Below, piece after piece: positions 54,214 through 62,765 of a stretch of 64,000 bases of DNA. The first letter of the stretch is position 1. Every line of letters starts with the position of its first letter. The notes under the pieces were generated by a model, which ran no database searches, had not been told where the DNA came from, and saw only the letters and a list, made by a program, of their open reading frames with translations. Source of the DNA: Roseovarius sp. Lineage in GTDB: Bacteria; Pseudomonadota; Alphaproteobacteria; Rhodobacterales; Rhodobacteraceae. The DNA lies in contig JAJFIA010000009.1 in NCBI GenBank assembly GCA_021775255.1, forward strand, positions 1 to 64,000, given 5' to 3'. The position numbers were made by a program, and so were the translations under genes.

Positions 54214-55302
54214 TCAGAAGCCGCCACCTGCGCGGCGAATGGGCGAGGTTGCAAGCTTTTGGCCATTTCCATCATAGGCCGTCACCCGCCAGTAAACCAG
54301 CCTGTCCCCTTGCAACCGGGCCAGTGTTATACCGCGCAATCTGGCGCTGTTGGATTTTACATCCATCGCCGCCAGTCTGTCCCCGGCCACGCCGCCCGCC
54401 CCCGCGCTCAGAAATTCCAGCCGATAGCTTTTGGCACCCGCAACACTGCGCCATTCAAACCGGCTTGCAGCATTCAGCCGCCCTCCGGCCTGTGGGGCCA
54501 GCAAATCAAGCTGCGCCACATCGCCATTAAGCAAAACCGAATAGGTCAGGACCGGAAAGGCCTCGGTCTGACCGCGCGGCACATTGCCGTCGGGGATGAA
54601 CCGAAGCCGGTAAATGCCCACGCGGTCGGTTGGCAGTTGCGGGCTTTCAAAGATGGTTTTGCGTGATCCCGCCAACACCTGCCGCACCCGCCGGATCGGG
54701 CGAAAGCCCGCGCCCTGGGTGGCCGAGGGGCCGGAAATTTCCCAACTGCCCCGGAACGTGCCATGGCCATTGGTTGTGAGGATTGCCCGCGCCGTAAGCG
54801 CCTGATTCTGGCCCACGGTCCTGAACAGGCTGTCATCATCAAACCGCAAAGCAAAATTGCGAAATGACAATTCGCCCCCAGAGATGATCTGCAAGGCAAC
54901 CGTGCTTGTGGCGGTGCCCAGGGTGGTGTTGTCGGCAAATGTGCGGGCATAGGTCGTGGTGCCCACCTGCGATATGCGCCTGGCGGTGGTGCGATCCACC
55001 CTTAAGCGTTCATTCAGTGTTACCGTCACAATGCCGGTGCCGGGATGGCGGAAGGATTTGGAAATCATCCCCCCCGATATACCGCCAATGCCCAGCGCGC
55101 CCGAAGGTGAGCTGACAAGGATGGTTGTGGGCGTGCCGCTTGTCAGGCTGACATCCACCTGCCAGCGGATTGAAATCACGCTCTGGCCCGCGTCGTTGAT
55201 CCGGAACGAGGCGGGATTGCTGCTGGCCGATGTCACGGCCTGCGCCACGCCCGCAAATCCAAGGAGCGTCAGAACCGTAAGAATTTTAACAAGGCGTGTC
55301 AT
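54214..55302 (-). CDS. Secreted multi-domain beta-sandwich protein, function unknown
   Basis: A 362-aa protein with a signal peptide (LVKILTVLTLLGFAGVAQA). The first ~150 residues are a beta-rich domain (SFRINDAGQSVISIRWQVDV, ISGGMISKSFRHPGTGIVT); the last ~95 look like a fibronectin-III-type module (RFEWRSVAGAKSYRLEFL, VYWRVTAYDGNGQKLA). No Cys in the mature part. ATG 55302 has AGAGG seven bases upstream. It stands 10 bp after the barrel gene and 27 bp before the ECF gene, so it is likely an external partner of that locus. Confidence 0.7.
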   Translation of the reverse strand: MTRLVKILTVLTLLGFAGVAQAVTSASSNPASFRINDAGQSVISIRWQVDVSLTSGTPTTILVSSPSGALGIGGISGGMISKSFRHPGTGIVTVTLNERLRVDRTTARRISQVGTTTYARTFADNTTLGTATSTVALQIISGGELSFRNFALRFDDDSLFRTVGQNQALTARAILTTNGHGTFRGSWEISGPSATQGAGFRPIRRVRQVLAGSRKTIFESPQLPTDRVGIYRLRFIPDGNVPRGQTEAFPVLTYSVLLNGDVAQLDLLAPQAGGRLNAASRFEWRSVAGAKSYRLEFLSAGAGGVAGDRLAAMDVKSNSARLRGITLARLQGDRLVYWRVTAYDGNGQKLATSPIRRAGGGF

Positions 55303-55312
55303 GGGGTGCCTC

Positions 55313-57199
55313 TCACTGAAAAATACTGGTGTTGGCCCGCAACAGCAGGCCAAAGATTGTGTCATGCCCGGCGCCGCTTTCGTTCGCATAGGCACCATCA
55401 TTATACGCCGCACTCAGCACCAGCTCTGCCGAGGGGTTGAATCGCCAGGTCAGGTCGCTTGAAAATGCCCCACCATTTTCGGCAAACGGCTCGCCGGTAT
55501 CGGTATAATTGGCGTTTATCGAAAACAGCCACTTATCCGGCACGATAGCATATTGAGCCCCAAACCCGACATCATATTTCCACCATTCATCTGTGGATGC
55601 CTCTTCATATGTGATCTCGCCGCTGCCATTCAAGATCAGGCGATCATTTGGCTCATAATCGAAATTCGCCCGCAGGTTATGCAAAATTGTATCCTGATTG
55701 AAGGCGGATATGTCATTGCTGTCGATAAAATCATAATCCAGCGACCACGACCATGTATCGGTATATTTATCCATCCCCAGATAATAATTCATGTCGAGAT
55801 AATCGGCCGAAGCCTGCGCGGCGGGGGATTTCAGCCGGTCCTGCCAATCCACAATCGCCCCGAAGCGCAGGGTGACGGTATCCCAGAACCCCTGCCCCTG
55901 AACATCGTAATAGCCATTGACTGACATCCGTGAAATCCGGTCGGTCACATCGGTTGCCGGGCCGCCTTCATTGGTTTTCTGGGTATCGGCAGTAAGATTG
56001 AGGCTCAGCTTGTCAGCGGTATAATCCGCGGTGAACAAAAACGTCTCAGCTCCGACATTCTGTTCCGGGTTCGCCAGGCTGTAATAGTTGTCATCGACAA
56101 CCTCATAGCCAACACCAACCGTCAGCGTCCGGCTGCCGCCATCATGGCCAAACACATCAAATTCAACGCTTGATAGCACGGCATGGCCGGTTTGTGACTG
56201 AAACGCAACGCCGCCGCCATCCTCATCAAATTCGGTGCGGCCATAAACCCCGCCATAACGCAGCCTGCCCGCCATGAGCGAGCCCTCAAGCCCGAAGGAT
56301 ACCCCATCACCAGAGCCGGAAATCAGCCCGCCATTGGGGATGCCCTGACCATCATAAACCTGCGCCGAAAGCCGCAGGTCATTGCCCGAAAACGGCTGCC
56401 AGGCAAGGGTGGCCCCCGCCATCCTGTCATTTTCATGTTGCAGCCCGGATATATTATCAATCCCCAAAGCATCGGCCGAGCGGGTGCTGAATGCCCCAAA
56501 CCTGAACCGGTCATCGGGGGTGTTGAACAAAAATGAAACCCCCCGCCTGTTCACATTGCTGATCAGCGCCCGGTCATAATTCAGCGATTGATGCCCCAAT
56601 CGACCGGTGAAATCGACCACCCCGCCACTGCGTTTATATTCCAGAAAATAGGTGCCGATATTGACCGGCTTGCCATTGATCTGATCCTCACTGCGCGAGG
56701 TGGCGATATAATCAACATTGCCGGTCAGGGAATTATCATCGGTTGTCAGGTCTGCCGTGCCGGTGCTGTTTACGATCTCCTCGGCGTCGCCGTTCACCGT
56801 GCGCCCGCCAAGCTGATGCGTGGCCTCCACCCCGACATGCGCACCACTGCCGCCCGCGCCCTGATCTGAGCCGGTAAAGCTATAGCTTGCAATCACCTCA
56901 TAATCGTCGCCCTGAAACAGATAAACGGTGATCCGGTGCGCTCCGCCCCCAAGCGGCGCGCCGGGGCTGAGTACAAGCTGACCATTCACAATCGAGGCAA
57001 ATTCGGTGACGTCAATATCATCAATTTCAATCGCAACGTCACCGGAAAGCCGGGATACATCTATCGGCAGAACCAGCGCACTTCCCGGCTCAAGCTGCCC
57101 CAGATCCTGCGCCATGGCCTGCCCGGTCAGCCAGATCGACAGGCCCAGCCCAAACAGGGTTTTGCCCAGTTTACCCGAAAATCTTATCGCCAAAATCAT
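55313..57199 (-). CDS. Predicted outer-membrane beta-barrel protein with N-terminal domain
   Basis: A 628-aa protein. A signal peptide (GLGLSIWLTGQAMA) is followed by a ~90-residue beta domain (LEPGSALVLPIDVSRLSGDV, GGGAHRITVYLFQGDD), then about 500 residues of alternating amphipathic strands with many aromatic/Gly repeats (DLRLSAQVYDGQ, GRLRYGGVYGRTEF, TLTVGVGYEVVDDNYY, DTVTLRFGAIVDWQD). This looks like a transmembrane barrel, but it ends SIFQ rather than with the terminal Phe/Trp usual for BAM substrates. Not recognised as a named family. First gene of the run down to the subtilase. Confidence 0.7.
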   Translation of the reverse strand: MILAIRFSGKLGKTLFGLGLSIWLTGQAMAQDLGQLEPGSALVLPIDVSRLSGDVAIEIDDIDVTEFASIVNGQLVLSPGAPLGGGAHRITVYLFQGDDYEVIASYSFTGSDQGAGGSGAHVGVEATHQLGGRTVNGDAEEIVNSTGTADLTTDDNSLTGNVDYIATSRSEDQINGKPVNIGTYFLEYKRSGGVVDFTGRLGHQSLNYDRALISNVNRRGVSFLFNTPDDRFRFGAFSTRSADALGIDNISGLQHENDRMAGATLAWQPFSGNDLRLSAQVYDGQGIPNGGLISGSGDGVSFGLEGSLMAGRLRYGGVYGRTEFDEDGGGVAFQSQTGHAVLSSVEFDVFGHDGGSRTLTVGVGYEVVDDNYYSLANPEQNVGAETFLFTADYTADKLSLNLTADTQKTNEGGPATDVTDRISRMSVNGYYDVQGQGFWDTVTLRFGAIVDWQDRLKSPAAQASADYLDMNYYLGMDKYTDTWSWSLDYDFIDSNDISAFNQDTILHNLRANFDYEPNDRLILNGSGEITYEEASTDEWWKYDVGFGAQYAIVPDKWLFSINANYTDTGEPFAENGGAFSSDLTWRFNPSAELVLSAAYNDGAYANESGAGHDTIFGLLLRANTSIFQ

Positions 57200-57380
57200 C
57201 CCTCGTACAATTCTCTGGCCCGGATCAATCCATACTGCTTAATTTTTATTAATTACAAATATGGCAGGCACTTAAAATCATCTGTCAAATAGCTGTTTAT
57301 TGCCTGTGCGGCAGATTGAATAGGCCCTGTTCCGTTTTATCCGCAAATGTTACTTCAAAACCATTCTTATCACCGGCTAC

Positions 57381-57413
57381 TTGTCACTTGACAAATCTTG
57401 ACCATTTGGTCAA
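57381..57413. promoter_or_regulatory. Tandem palindromes in the cofG promoter (candidate operators)
   Basis: TTGTCACTTGACAA (57381-57394; perfect arms of 6, spacer CT) and TTGACCATTTGGTCAA (57398-57413; perfect arms of 7, spacer TT) lie side by side with centres 18 bp apart, ending 9 bp before the cofG start. They share TTG...CAA ends and resemble operator pairs of TetR-, MarR- or GntR-type repressors. Overlap with the probable promoter suggests repression of the F420 operon. Confidence 0.6.
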
Positions 57414-57422
57414 ATTTAATCC

Positions 57423-58562
57423 ATGGAGATGACGGCATCACAAGCATTGGCATTTGCAAATTCCGGGGGTGATGATCTGCGGGCGTTGATGGCGCGGGCC
57501 ACGGCGCGGCGGCGTATGCACTGGGGCGATGTGATCACCTATTCGCGCAAGGTGTTTGTGCCCCTCACCAACATGTGCCGCGATACCTGCAGCTATTGCA
57601 GCTTTGTGGCGCATCCCGACAGCCCGCGCGCCAATATCATGACCCCGGATCAGGTGCTGGCCACCGCCCGCAAGGGGCAGGCGCAGGGCTGCAAAGAGCT
57701 TCTGTTCAGCCTCGGAGAACGGCCCGAGCAGCGCTATGACAAAGCCCGCGAGGCGCTGGCGCGGCTGGGCTACAAGAGCACCAATGATTACCTGCGCGAT
57801 ATGTGCGCTTTGGTGCTGCGCGAAACCAGCCTGTTGCCGCATGTGAATGCCGGCACGTTGCGCACGGACGAAATCGATATGCTGCGGCCGGTCTCGGCCT
57901 CGATGGGGATGATGCTTGAAACCGTCTCGCGCCGCCTGAACCGCAAAGGCATGCCGCATCACGCCTGCCCCGACAAGGTGCCCGCCCAACGGCTGCGCAC
58001 GCTGGACCGCGCAGGCACGCGCGGCGTGCCCTTCACCACCGGGCTGTTGATCGGCATTGGCGAGACATGGGCCGAGCGCGTCGAAAGCCTTGCTGCGATC
58101 AACGCATCACACAAGCGCCATGGCCATATTCAGGAGGTGATCATCCAGAATTTCCAGCAAAAGCCGGGAATTGTGATGGCGGATCACCCCGAGCCAAGCC
58201 TGAATGACATGCTGCGCACCCTTGCGGTGGCACGTCTGATGCTGGCCCCTGAGATCAGCCTGCAGGCACCCCCCAACCTGTCATCGCGGCATATCGAATA
58301 CCTTAAAGCGGGGATGAACGACTGGGGCGGAATTTCCCCGGTGACAATAGATTTCATCAACCCCGATCACGACTGGCCCGAGATCACCACGCTCGCCGCC
58401 GCGACCCGCGCGGCGGGCTGTGAACTGGCCGAGCGGCTGACAATCTACCCGCGTTACCTGCACCGTGCGGATACATTCCTTGATCCCGCGTTGCGCGCCC
58501 GGATCACCGCCATGTCACGGCCCGATGGCCTGGCACGCGCGCAATCATTGGAGGTCTCATGA
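57423..58562 (+). CDS. cofG: FO synthase subunit CofG (radical SAM)
   Basis: A 379-aa radical SAM enzyme. The 4Fe-4S cluster ligands are Cys52, Cys56 and Cys59 in MCRDTCSYCSF. The family blocks KELLFSLGERPEQRY, TNDYLRDMC and PHVNAGTLRTDE match CofG. With CofH it builds the deazaflavin FO from tyrosine and the ribityl-diaminouracil of riboflavin synthesis. CofG and CofH are separate proteins here, unlike the fused FbiC of actinobacteria. First gene of a cluster in which the next four junctions overlap by 4 bases. Confidence 0.95.
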   Translation: MEMTASQALAFANSGGDDLRALMARATARRRMHWGDVITYSRKVFVPLTNMCRDTCSYCSFVAHPDSPRANIMTPDQVLATARKGQAQGCKELLFSLGERPEQRYDKAREALARLGYKSTNDYLRDMCALVLRETSLLPHVNAGTLRTDEIDMLRPVSASMGMMLETVSRRLNRKGMPHHACPDKVPAQRLRTLDRAGTRGVPFTTGLLIGIGETWAERVESLAAINASHKRHGHIQEVIIQNFQQKPGIVMADHPEPSLNDMLRTLAVARLMLAPEISLQAPPNLSSRHIEYLKAGMNDWGGISPVTIDFINPDHDWPEITTLAAATRAAGCELAERLTIYPRYLHRADTFLDPALRARITAMSRPDGLARAQSLEVS

Positions 58563-59803
58563 ACATCCAAACCCCCAAAACCCCCGTCACCCGCATATTG
58601 GACCGCTTTGCCGCTGGTCGGGAAATCAGCATGGCCGAAGGCGAGGTTCTGTTCGCCGCCGAAGGCACGGATATTACCGCCATCACCACCATGGCCGATC
58701 ACCTGCGCCATAAAGTCAACGGCGATCAGGTGGGATTTGTTGTCAATCGCAACATCAACTTCACCAATATCTGCTATATGGGCTGCAAATTCTGCGGCTT
58801 TGCCAAGCGGCGCGAGGACGCGGGCGCGGAATGGCTCACGCTCGACACCATCGTCGCCCGCGCGGTTGAGGCACAAAATCGCGGCGCCACCGAGGTTTGC
58901 ATCCAGGGCGGCATTCACCCCAAAATGCCCGGCACCTATTACCGCGACATCGTTCTGGCGATCAAAGCCGAGCTGCCGGACATGCATATCCATGCGTTTT
59001 CGCCTTTTGAGATCTGGTATGGTGCTGCCAAAACCAAAATGTCCTATGCCGATTTCATCATGGATCTCAGGGAATGCGGCCTTGGCTCGATGCCCGGCAC
59101 GGCGGCGGAAATTCTTGATACTGAAGTGCGCAAAGAGCTGACCAAAGACAAGCTGAGCGCCGCCAAATGGGTGGAAATCATCCGTGCCGCGCATCATGCA
59201 GGTGTGCGCACCACCGCCACCATCATGTATGGCCATATCGACGGCCCGAAACACTGGGCCGCGCATATTGTCCTTCTGCGCGACATCCAGAAGGAAACCC
59301 ACGGCTTTACCGAGCTTGTCCCGCTCAGTTTCGTGCATTCCGACAGCCCGCTTTATCTGGCAAATCCGGGGTCTGTGCGCCCCGGCCCGACGGATGCGGA
59401 AGTGGACAAGATGCACGCCGTCTCGCGCCTCATGCTGCGCGGGGCTATCGACAATATCCAGACATCATGGACCAAACTCGGCCCTGAGCGGGCACAGAAA
59501 TTACTGTGCGCCGGGGTGAATGATCTGGGGGGCACCTTGATGAATGAAAGCATCAGCCGCGCCGCCGGATCGGAATTTGGCCAGGAAGTCACGGCCTATG
59601 AAATGGTGCAGATCATCCGCGCTGCGGGCCGCATCCCGGTGCAGCGCAATACCGGCTATGATGTGTTGGAAGTGTTCGACAATCACGATCCCGCGCGGCA
59701 AGAGCCATTGGTAGAGCGCGGCGGCCACACGCCGATTGATTTTCTCGGTGCAGACCTTCCGGATTTCCTGAAAGAGCCAGAATTACCGAAAGAGGCTGTG
59801 TGA
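58559..59803 (+). CDS. cofH: FO synthase subunit CofH (radical SAM)
   Basis: A 414-aa radical SAM protein with Cys72, Cys76 and Cys79 in NICYMGCKFCGF, and CofH blocks EVCIQGGIHPKMPGTYY, HIHAFSPFEI, SMPGTAAEILDTEVR and TTATIMYGHID. It performs the tyrosine-dependent half of FO assembly. Start overlaps cofG stop by 4 bases and its stop overlaps cofD. Length normal. Confidence 0.95.
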   Translation: MNIQTPKTPVTRILDRFAAGREISMAEGEVLFAAEGTDITAITTMADHLRHKVNGDQVGFVVNRNINFTNICYMGCKFCGFAKRREDAGAEWLTLDTIVARAVEAQNRGATEVCIQGGIHPKMPGTYYRDIVLAIKAELPDMHIHAFSPFEIWYGAAKTKMSYADFIMDLRECGLGSMPGTAAEILDTEVRKELTKDKLSAAKWVEIIRAAHHAGVRTTATIMYGHIDGPKHWAAHIVLLRDIQKETHGFTELVPLSFVHSDSPLYLANPGSVRPGPTDAEVDKMHAVSRLMLRGAIDNIQTSWTKLGPERAQKLLCAGVNDLGGTLMNESISRAAGSEFGQEVTAYEMVQIIRAAGRIPVQRNTGYDVLEVFDNHDPARQEPLVERGGHTPIDFLGADLPDFLKEPELPKEAV

Positions 59804-60729
59804 TGCTCAAGGTTACCCTTCTTGCCGGTGGCGTCGGCGGGGCCAAAATGGCCGAGGGTTTTGACGGGCTGGAAGGCGTTGAATTGTCGGTCATCGGCAA
59901 TATCGCCGATGATGCCGAGTTTCACGGGCTTTGGGTCTCGCCCGATATTGATACGTTAACCTATTCGCTGGCAAACCGCATCGACCGGGCGCAGGGATGG
60001 GGGGTCGCGGACGAATCCCACCGCGCATTGAGCGTGTTGAATGAGTTGGGTGATGATACGTGGATGACGCTTGGCGATCGTGATTTCGGCCTTCATATCT
60101 ACCGCACGAATGCGCTGCGGCAAGGCCAGAGCCGCTCGGAAATTGCCGCCCATGTGGCGCGGGTTTTCGGCGTGACCTCGCAGATCATCCTGCCCACGGA
60201 TGACGTGGTGCAAACCCGCGTGCGGGTGTCCTCGGGCTGGCTTACCTTTCAGGAATATTTCGTGCGCGAGCAGTGCAAACCCGAGGTTATGGCGCTTGAA
60301 TTTGAGGGCATTGGGGCCGCCCGCCCCACACCTGCCGCCCTTGAGGCCATCAACAGTGCCGATCTGATTGTCATCGCGCCAAGCAACCCTTTAGTGTCGA
60401 TTGATCCGATCCTGAACATCCCCGGCATTCGCGCGGCAATCGGCGCGGCGAAAGCCCGCAAAATTGCCGTAAGCCCTTTGATTGACGGCAAAACCATCAA
60501 AGGCCCCGCCGCCGGGATGATGGCGTCTTTGGGCCTGCGCGCGGATGCTTACGGCATAGCCGGGCATTATCAGGGGCTGATCGATACGCTGGTGATCGAC
60601 CACGCCGACAGCGCCCTGAGCAACCAGATCAATGCGCTGAACTTGGCCGCAATATGCGAGCATACCCTGATGCAGACCCGCGCCGATAAAATCGCGCTGG
60701 CCCAGGCCATCATCGGGGGGCTGCCATGA
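59800..60729 (+). CDS. cofD: 2-phospho-L-lactate transferase CofD
   Basis: A 309-aa CofD/FbiA-type transferase: VTLLAGGVGGAKMAEG at the start, SVIGNIADDAEFHGLWVSPD (the GNxxDD motif), SPLIDGKTIKGPAA and an acidic cluster near LVIDHADSA. It transfers the phospho-acid moiety onto FO to make F420-0 or its variant. Overlaps cofH and cofC by 4 bases each. Confidence 0.95.
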   Translation: MMLKVTLLAGGVGGAKMAEGFDGLEGVELSVIGNIADDAEFHGLWVSPDIDTLTYSLANRIDRAQGWGVADESHRALSVLNELGDDTWMTLGDRDFGLHIYRTNALRQGQSRSEIAAHVARVFGVTSQIILPTDDVVQTRVRVSSGWLTFQEYFVREQCKPEVMALEFEGIGAARPTPAALEAINSADLIVIAPSNPLVSIDPILNIPGIRAAIGAAKARKIAVSPLIDGKTIKGPAAGMMASLGLRADAYGIAGHYQGLIDTLVIDHADSALSNQINALNLAAICEHTLMQTRADKIALAQAIIGGLP

Positions 60730-61325
60730 AGGAATTGCTGTTTGTCATCCCGATGAAAGACCCGCTCATTGGCAAATCGCGCCTGTCATCGGTGCTGCCC
60801 GCCCCGGCCCGCGCCCGGCTGGCCATGGCACTTTTCCGGCAGGTTCTGGGGTTTTTGCACCGCAATCAACCCGACCATGATGTGCTGGTGGTGACCGGCT
60901 CGAAGGATGTAGCCAAAGCTGCCACCGAACAGGGCGCCTTAATCCTTAAAGAAACCGCAACAGGTCTTAACAAAGCGCTCTCTCAGGCCGCCCTCTGGGC
61001 AAAACCAAATTACCAATCCATCTGTATTCTACCCGCTGATCTGGCCGATCCCGAAGCCGCCGATCTGGCGCAACTGCTGCATTATCCGCGCGAGGGGCGT
61101 GCCATCACAATCGCGCCCTCGCAGGATGGCGGCACCAACTGCCTGATCGCCTCGCCGCCGGATGTGATCGCGTTCCGTTATGGCCCCGGCTCATGCCTTG
61201 CGCACCAGAAAGAGGCCGAAAAATGCAACGCCGCCTGCACCATCGCGCCTTTGTCAAGCTTTGCCTATGACATCGACACCAACGCCGATTTGCACCGTTT
61301 GCAATGGAAGGCTGGTAAGATATGA
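60726..61325 (+). CDS. cofC: Phospholactate (or phospho-acid) guanylyltransferase CofC
   Basis: A 199-aa nucleotidyltransferase of the CofC/FbiD family: FVIPMKDPLIGKSRLSSVLP (the KSRL nucleotide-binding start), ICILPADLADPEAADL, APSQDGGTNCLI and SFAYDIDTNADL. It activates the phospho-acid that CofD transfers. Enzymes of this family use 2-phospholactate, phosphoenolpyruvate or 3-phosphoglycerate depending on lineage; which one applies here is not readable by eye. Overlaps both neighbours by 4 bases. Confidence 0.92.
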   Translation: MKELLFVIPMKDPLIGKSRLSSVLPAPARARLAMALFRQVLGFLHRNQPDHDVLVVTGSKDVAKAATEQGALILKETATGLNKALSQAALWAKPNYQSICILPADLADPEAADLAQLLHYPREGRAITIAPSQDGGTNCLIASPPDVIAFRYGPGSCLAHQKEAEKCNAACTIAPLSSFAYDIDTNADLHRLQWKAGKI

Positions 61326-62080
61326 GCGTGACCCTGACGCCAATACCGGGCATTCCCGACATCCGTCCGGGAGATGATCTGGCGCAGATAATCGGCGATG
61401 CGCTGGAGCCGCTTGGCGTTCAGGGCGGCGATATCCTGACCTCGGCCCACAAGATATTTTCGAAGGCCGAAGGCCAGATCGTGGCGCTGAAAGACGTGAC
61501 GCCATCGGCCCGCGCCCGTGAGATTGCCAATGATCTGAACAAAGACCCGCGCAAGGTTGAGGTGATCCTGTCGGAAAGTTCAAAACTGGTGAAAATGTTT
61601 CACCACAAGCACCAGAATGAGGGCGTGATGATCTGTCAGCACCGGCTTGGATTCATCTCGGCCAATGCGGGCGTGGATGAAAGCAATACCGGCGCTGAGG
61701 AAACCGTGATCCTGCTGCCGAAAGACCCGGACGCCAGCGCGCATCGCCTGCGGGAGGCGCTCATGGCGCGATTCAATGCCCGCCTTGGCGTGGTCATCAC
61801 CGATACATTCGGGCGGCCCTGGCGGCTGGGGCAGGTCAATGTGGCCATCGGCCTTGCCGGGGTGCCCGCCACGCTGCCTGAAGTTGGCAACAGGGATGCT
61901 TATGGGCGCGAACTGGCGGTGACGGAACCGGCCTTTGCCGATGAGATCGCCGCCGCCAGTGGGCTGGTGGTGGGCAAAGCTGCACGTACCCCGGTGATGC
62001 GGCTGCGCGGGCTGTACTGGGCAGATGCAAATGACAAAGCTGCGGATATTCTACGCCCCCAAAAGGAGAACATGTTTTGA
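61322..62080 (+). CDS. cofE: F420-0:gamma-L-glutamyl ligase CofE
   Basis: A 252-aa ligase: [60 protein letters not shown], and [20 protein letters not shown]. It adds glutamates to F420-0. It is a stand-alone CofE without the C-terminal FMN-type reductase domain of actinobacterial FbiB. Overlaps cofC by 4 bases, and its stop overlaps the TTG start of npdG. Confidence 0.95.
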   Translation: MSVTLTPIPGIPDIRPGDDLAQIIGDALEPLGVQGGDILTSAHKIFSKAEGQIVALKDVTPSARAREIANDLNKDPRKVEVILSESSKLVKMFHHKHQNEGVMICQHRLGFISANAGVDESNTGAEETVILLPKDPDASAHRLREALMARFNARLGVVITDTFGRPWRLGQVNVAIGLAGVPATLPEVGNRDAYGRELAVTEPAFADEIAAASGLVVGKAARTPVMRLRGLYWADANDKAADILRPQKENMF

Positions 62081-62745
62081 CAGATAAAATCGCAATCATC
62101 GGCGGCACCGGGCCGCAAGGACAGGGGCTGGCGCTGCGTTTCGCGCAGGCGGGCGTGCCTGTGGCGCTTGGCTCGCGCGATGGCACGCGCGGCGCTGAAA
62201 TTGCTGCGGAGCTGAACGCTAAAATCGGCAGTGATCTGATCACCGGGCTTGAGAATGGCGCGGCGGTGGCGGCAGCGGCGGAGATTGTCATCCTCGCGGT
62301 GCCGTTCTCGGCCCATAATGCCACGCTTGAAGCGTTGAAAACCGGCCTCAGGGGCAAGATTCTGGTGGATATCGTGGTGCCGCTTGCGCCCGATGATCCC
62401 AAGCGGGTTGAGATGCCCCCCGAAGGTTCGGCCACCGAGGCGGCGCAGGCTCTGCTTGGCCCCGACATTCCCGTTGTGGGCGCGCTGCATAATGTCTCGG
62501 CCCATACGCTGAACCATCTTGAGCTGCCGATCAACTGCGATATTCTGGTCTGCGGCAGCAGGCTTGAGCCACGCCAAAAGGTGATGGCGCTGATCAGCAA
62601 ACTGGGGGTCACCGCCTATAACGCAGGCGGGGCCGAGGCGGCGCGCTGCATCGAGGCACTGACACCGATCCTGATCCGCCTCAATATATCCAAGACGGTG
62701 CCGTTTACCCATGCAGGCCTGAAAATCTGGGCCCCTGAAAACTGA
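62077..62745 (+). CDS. npdG: F420H2:NADP oxidoreductase (NpdG/Fno)
   Basis: A 222-aa Rossmann-fold enzyme with [20 protein letters not shown] (nucleotide-binding), [23 protein letters not shown], and [13 protein letters not shown]. It moves hydride between NADPH and F420, supplying reduced cofactor. The start is a TTG overlapping the cofE stop; AGGAG sits eight bases upstream, supporting it. Confidence 0.92.
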   Translation: MTDKIAIIGGTGPQGQGLALRFAQAGVPVALGSRDGTRGAEIAAELNAKIGSDLITGLENGAAVAAAAEIVILAVPFSAHNATLEALKTGLRGKILVDIVVPLAPDDPKRVEMPPEGSATEAAQALLGPDIPVVGALHNVSAHTLNHLELPINCDILVCGSRLEPRQKVMALISKLGVTAYNAGGAEAARCIEALTPILIRLNISKTVPFTHAGLKIWAPEN

Positions 62746-62765
62746 CTCAACAAAGGAGAAAGACA

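Noticed and set aside
61322-62080. FbiB-type bifunctional protein
   Set aside because: The protein ends at 252 aa after the ligase domain; no nitroreductase-like FMN domain follows, and the next gene is npdG.
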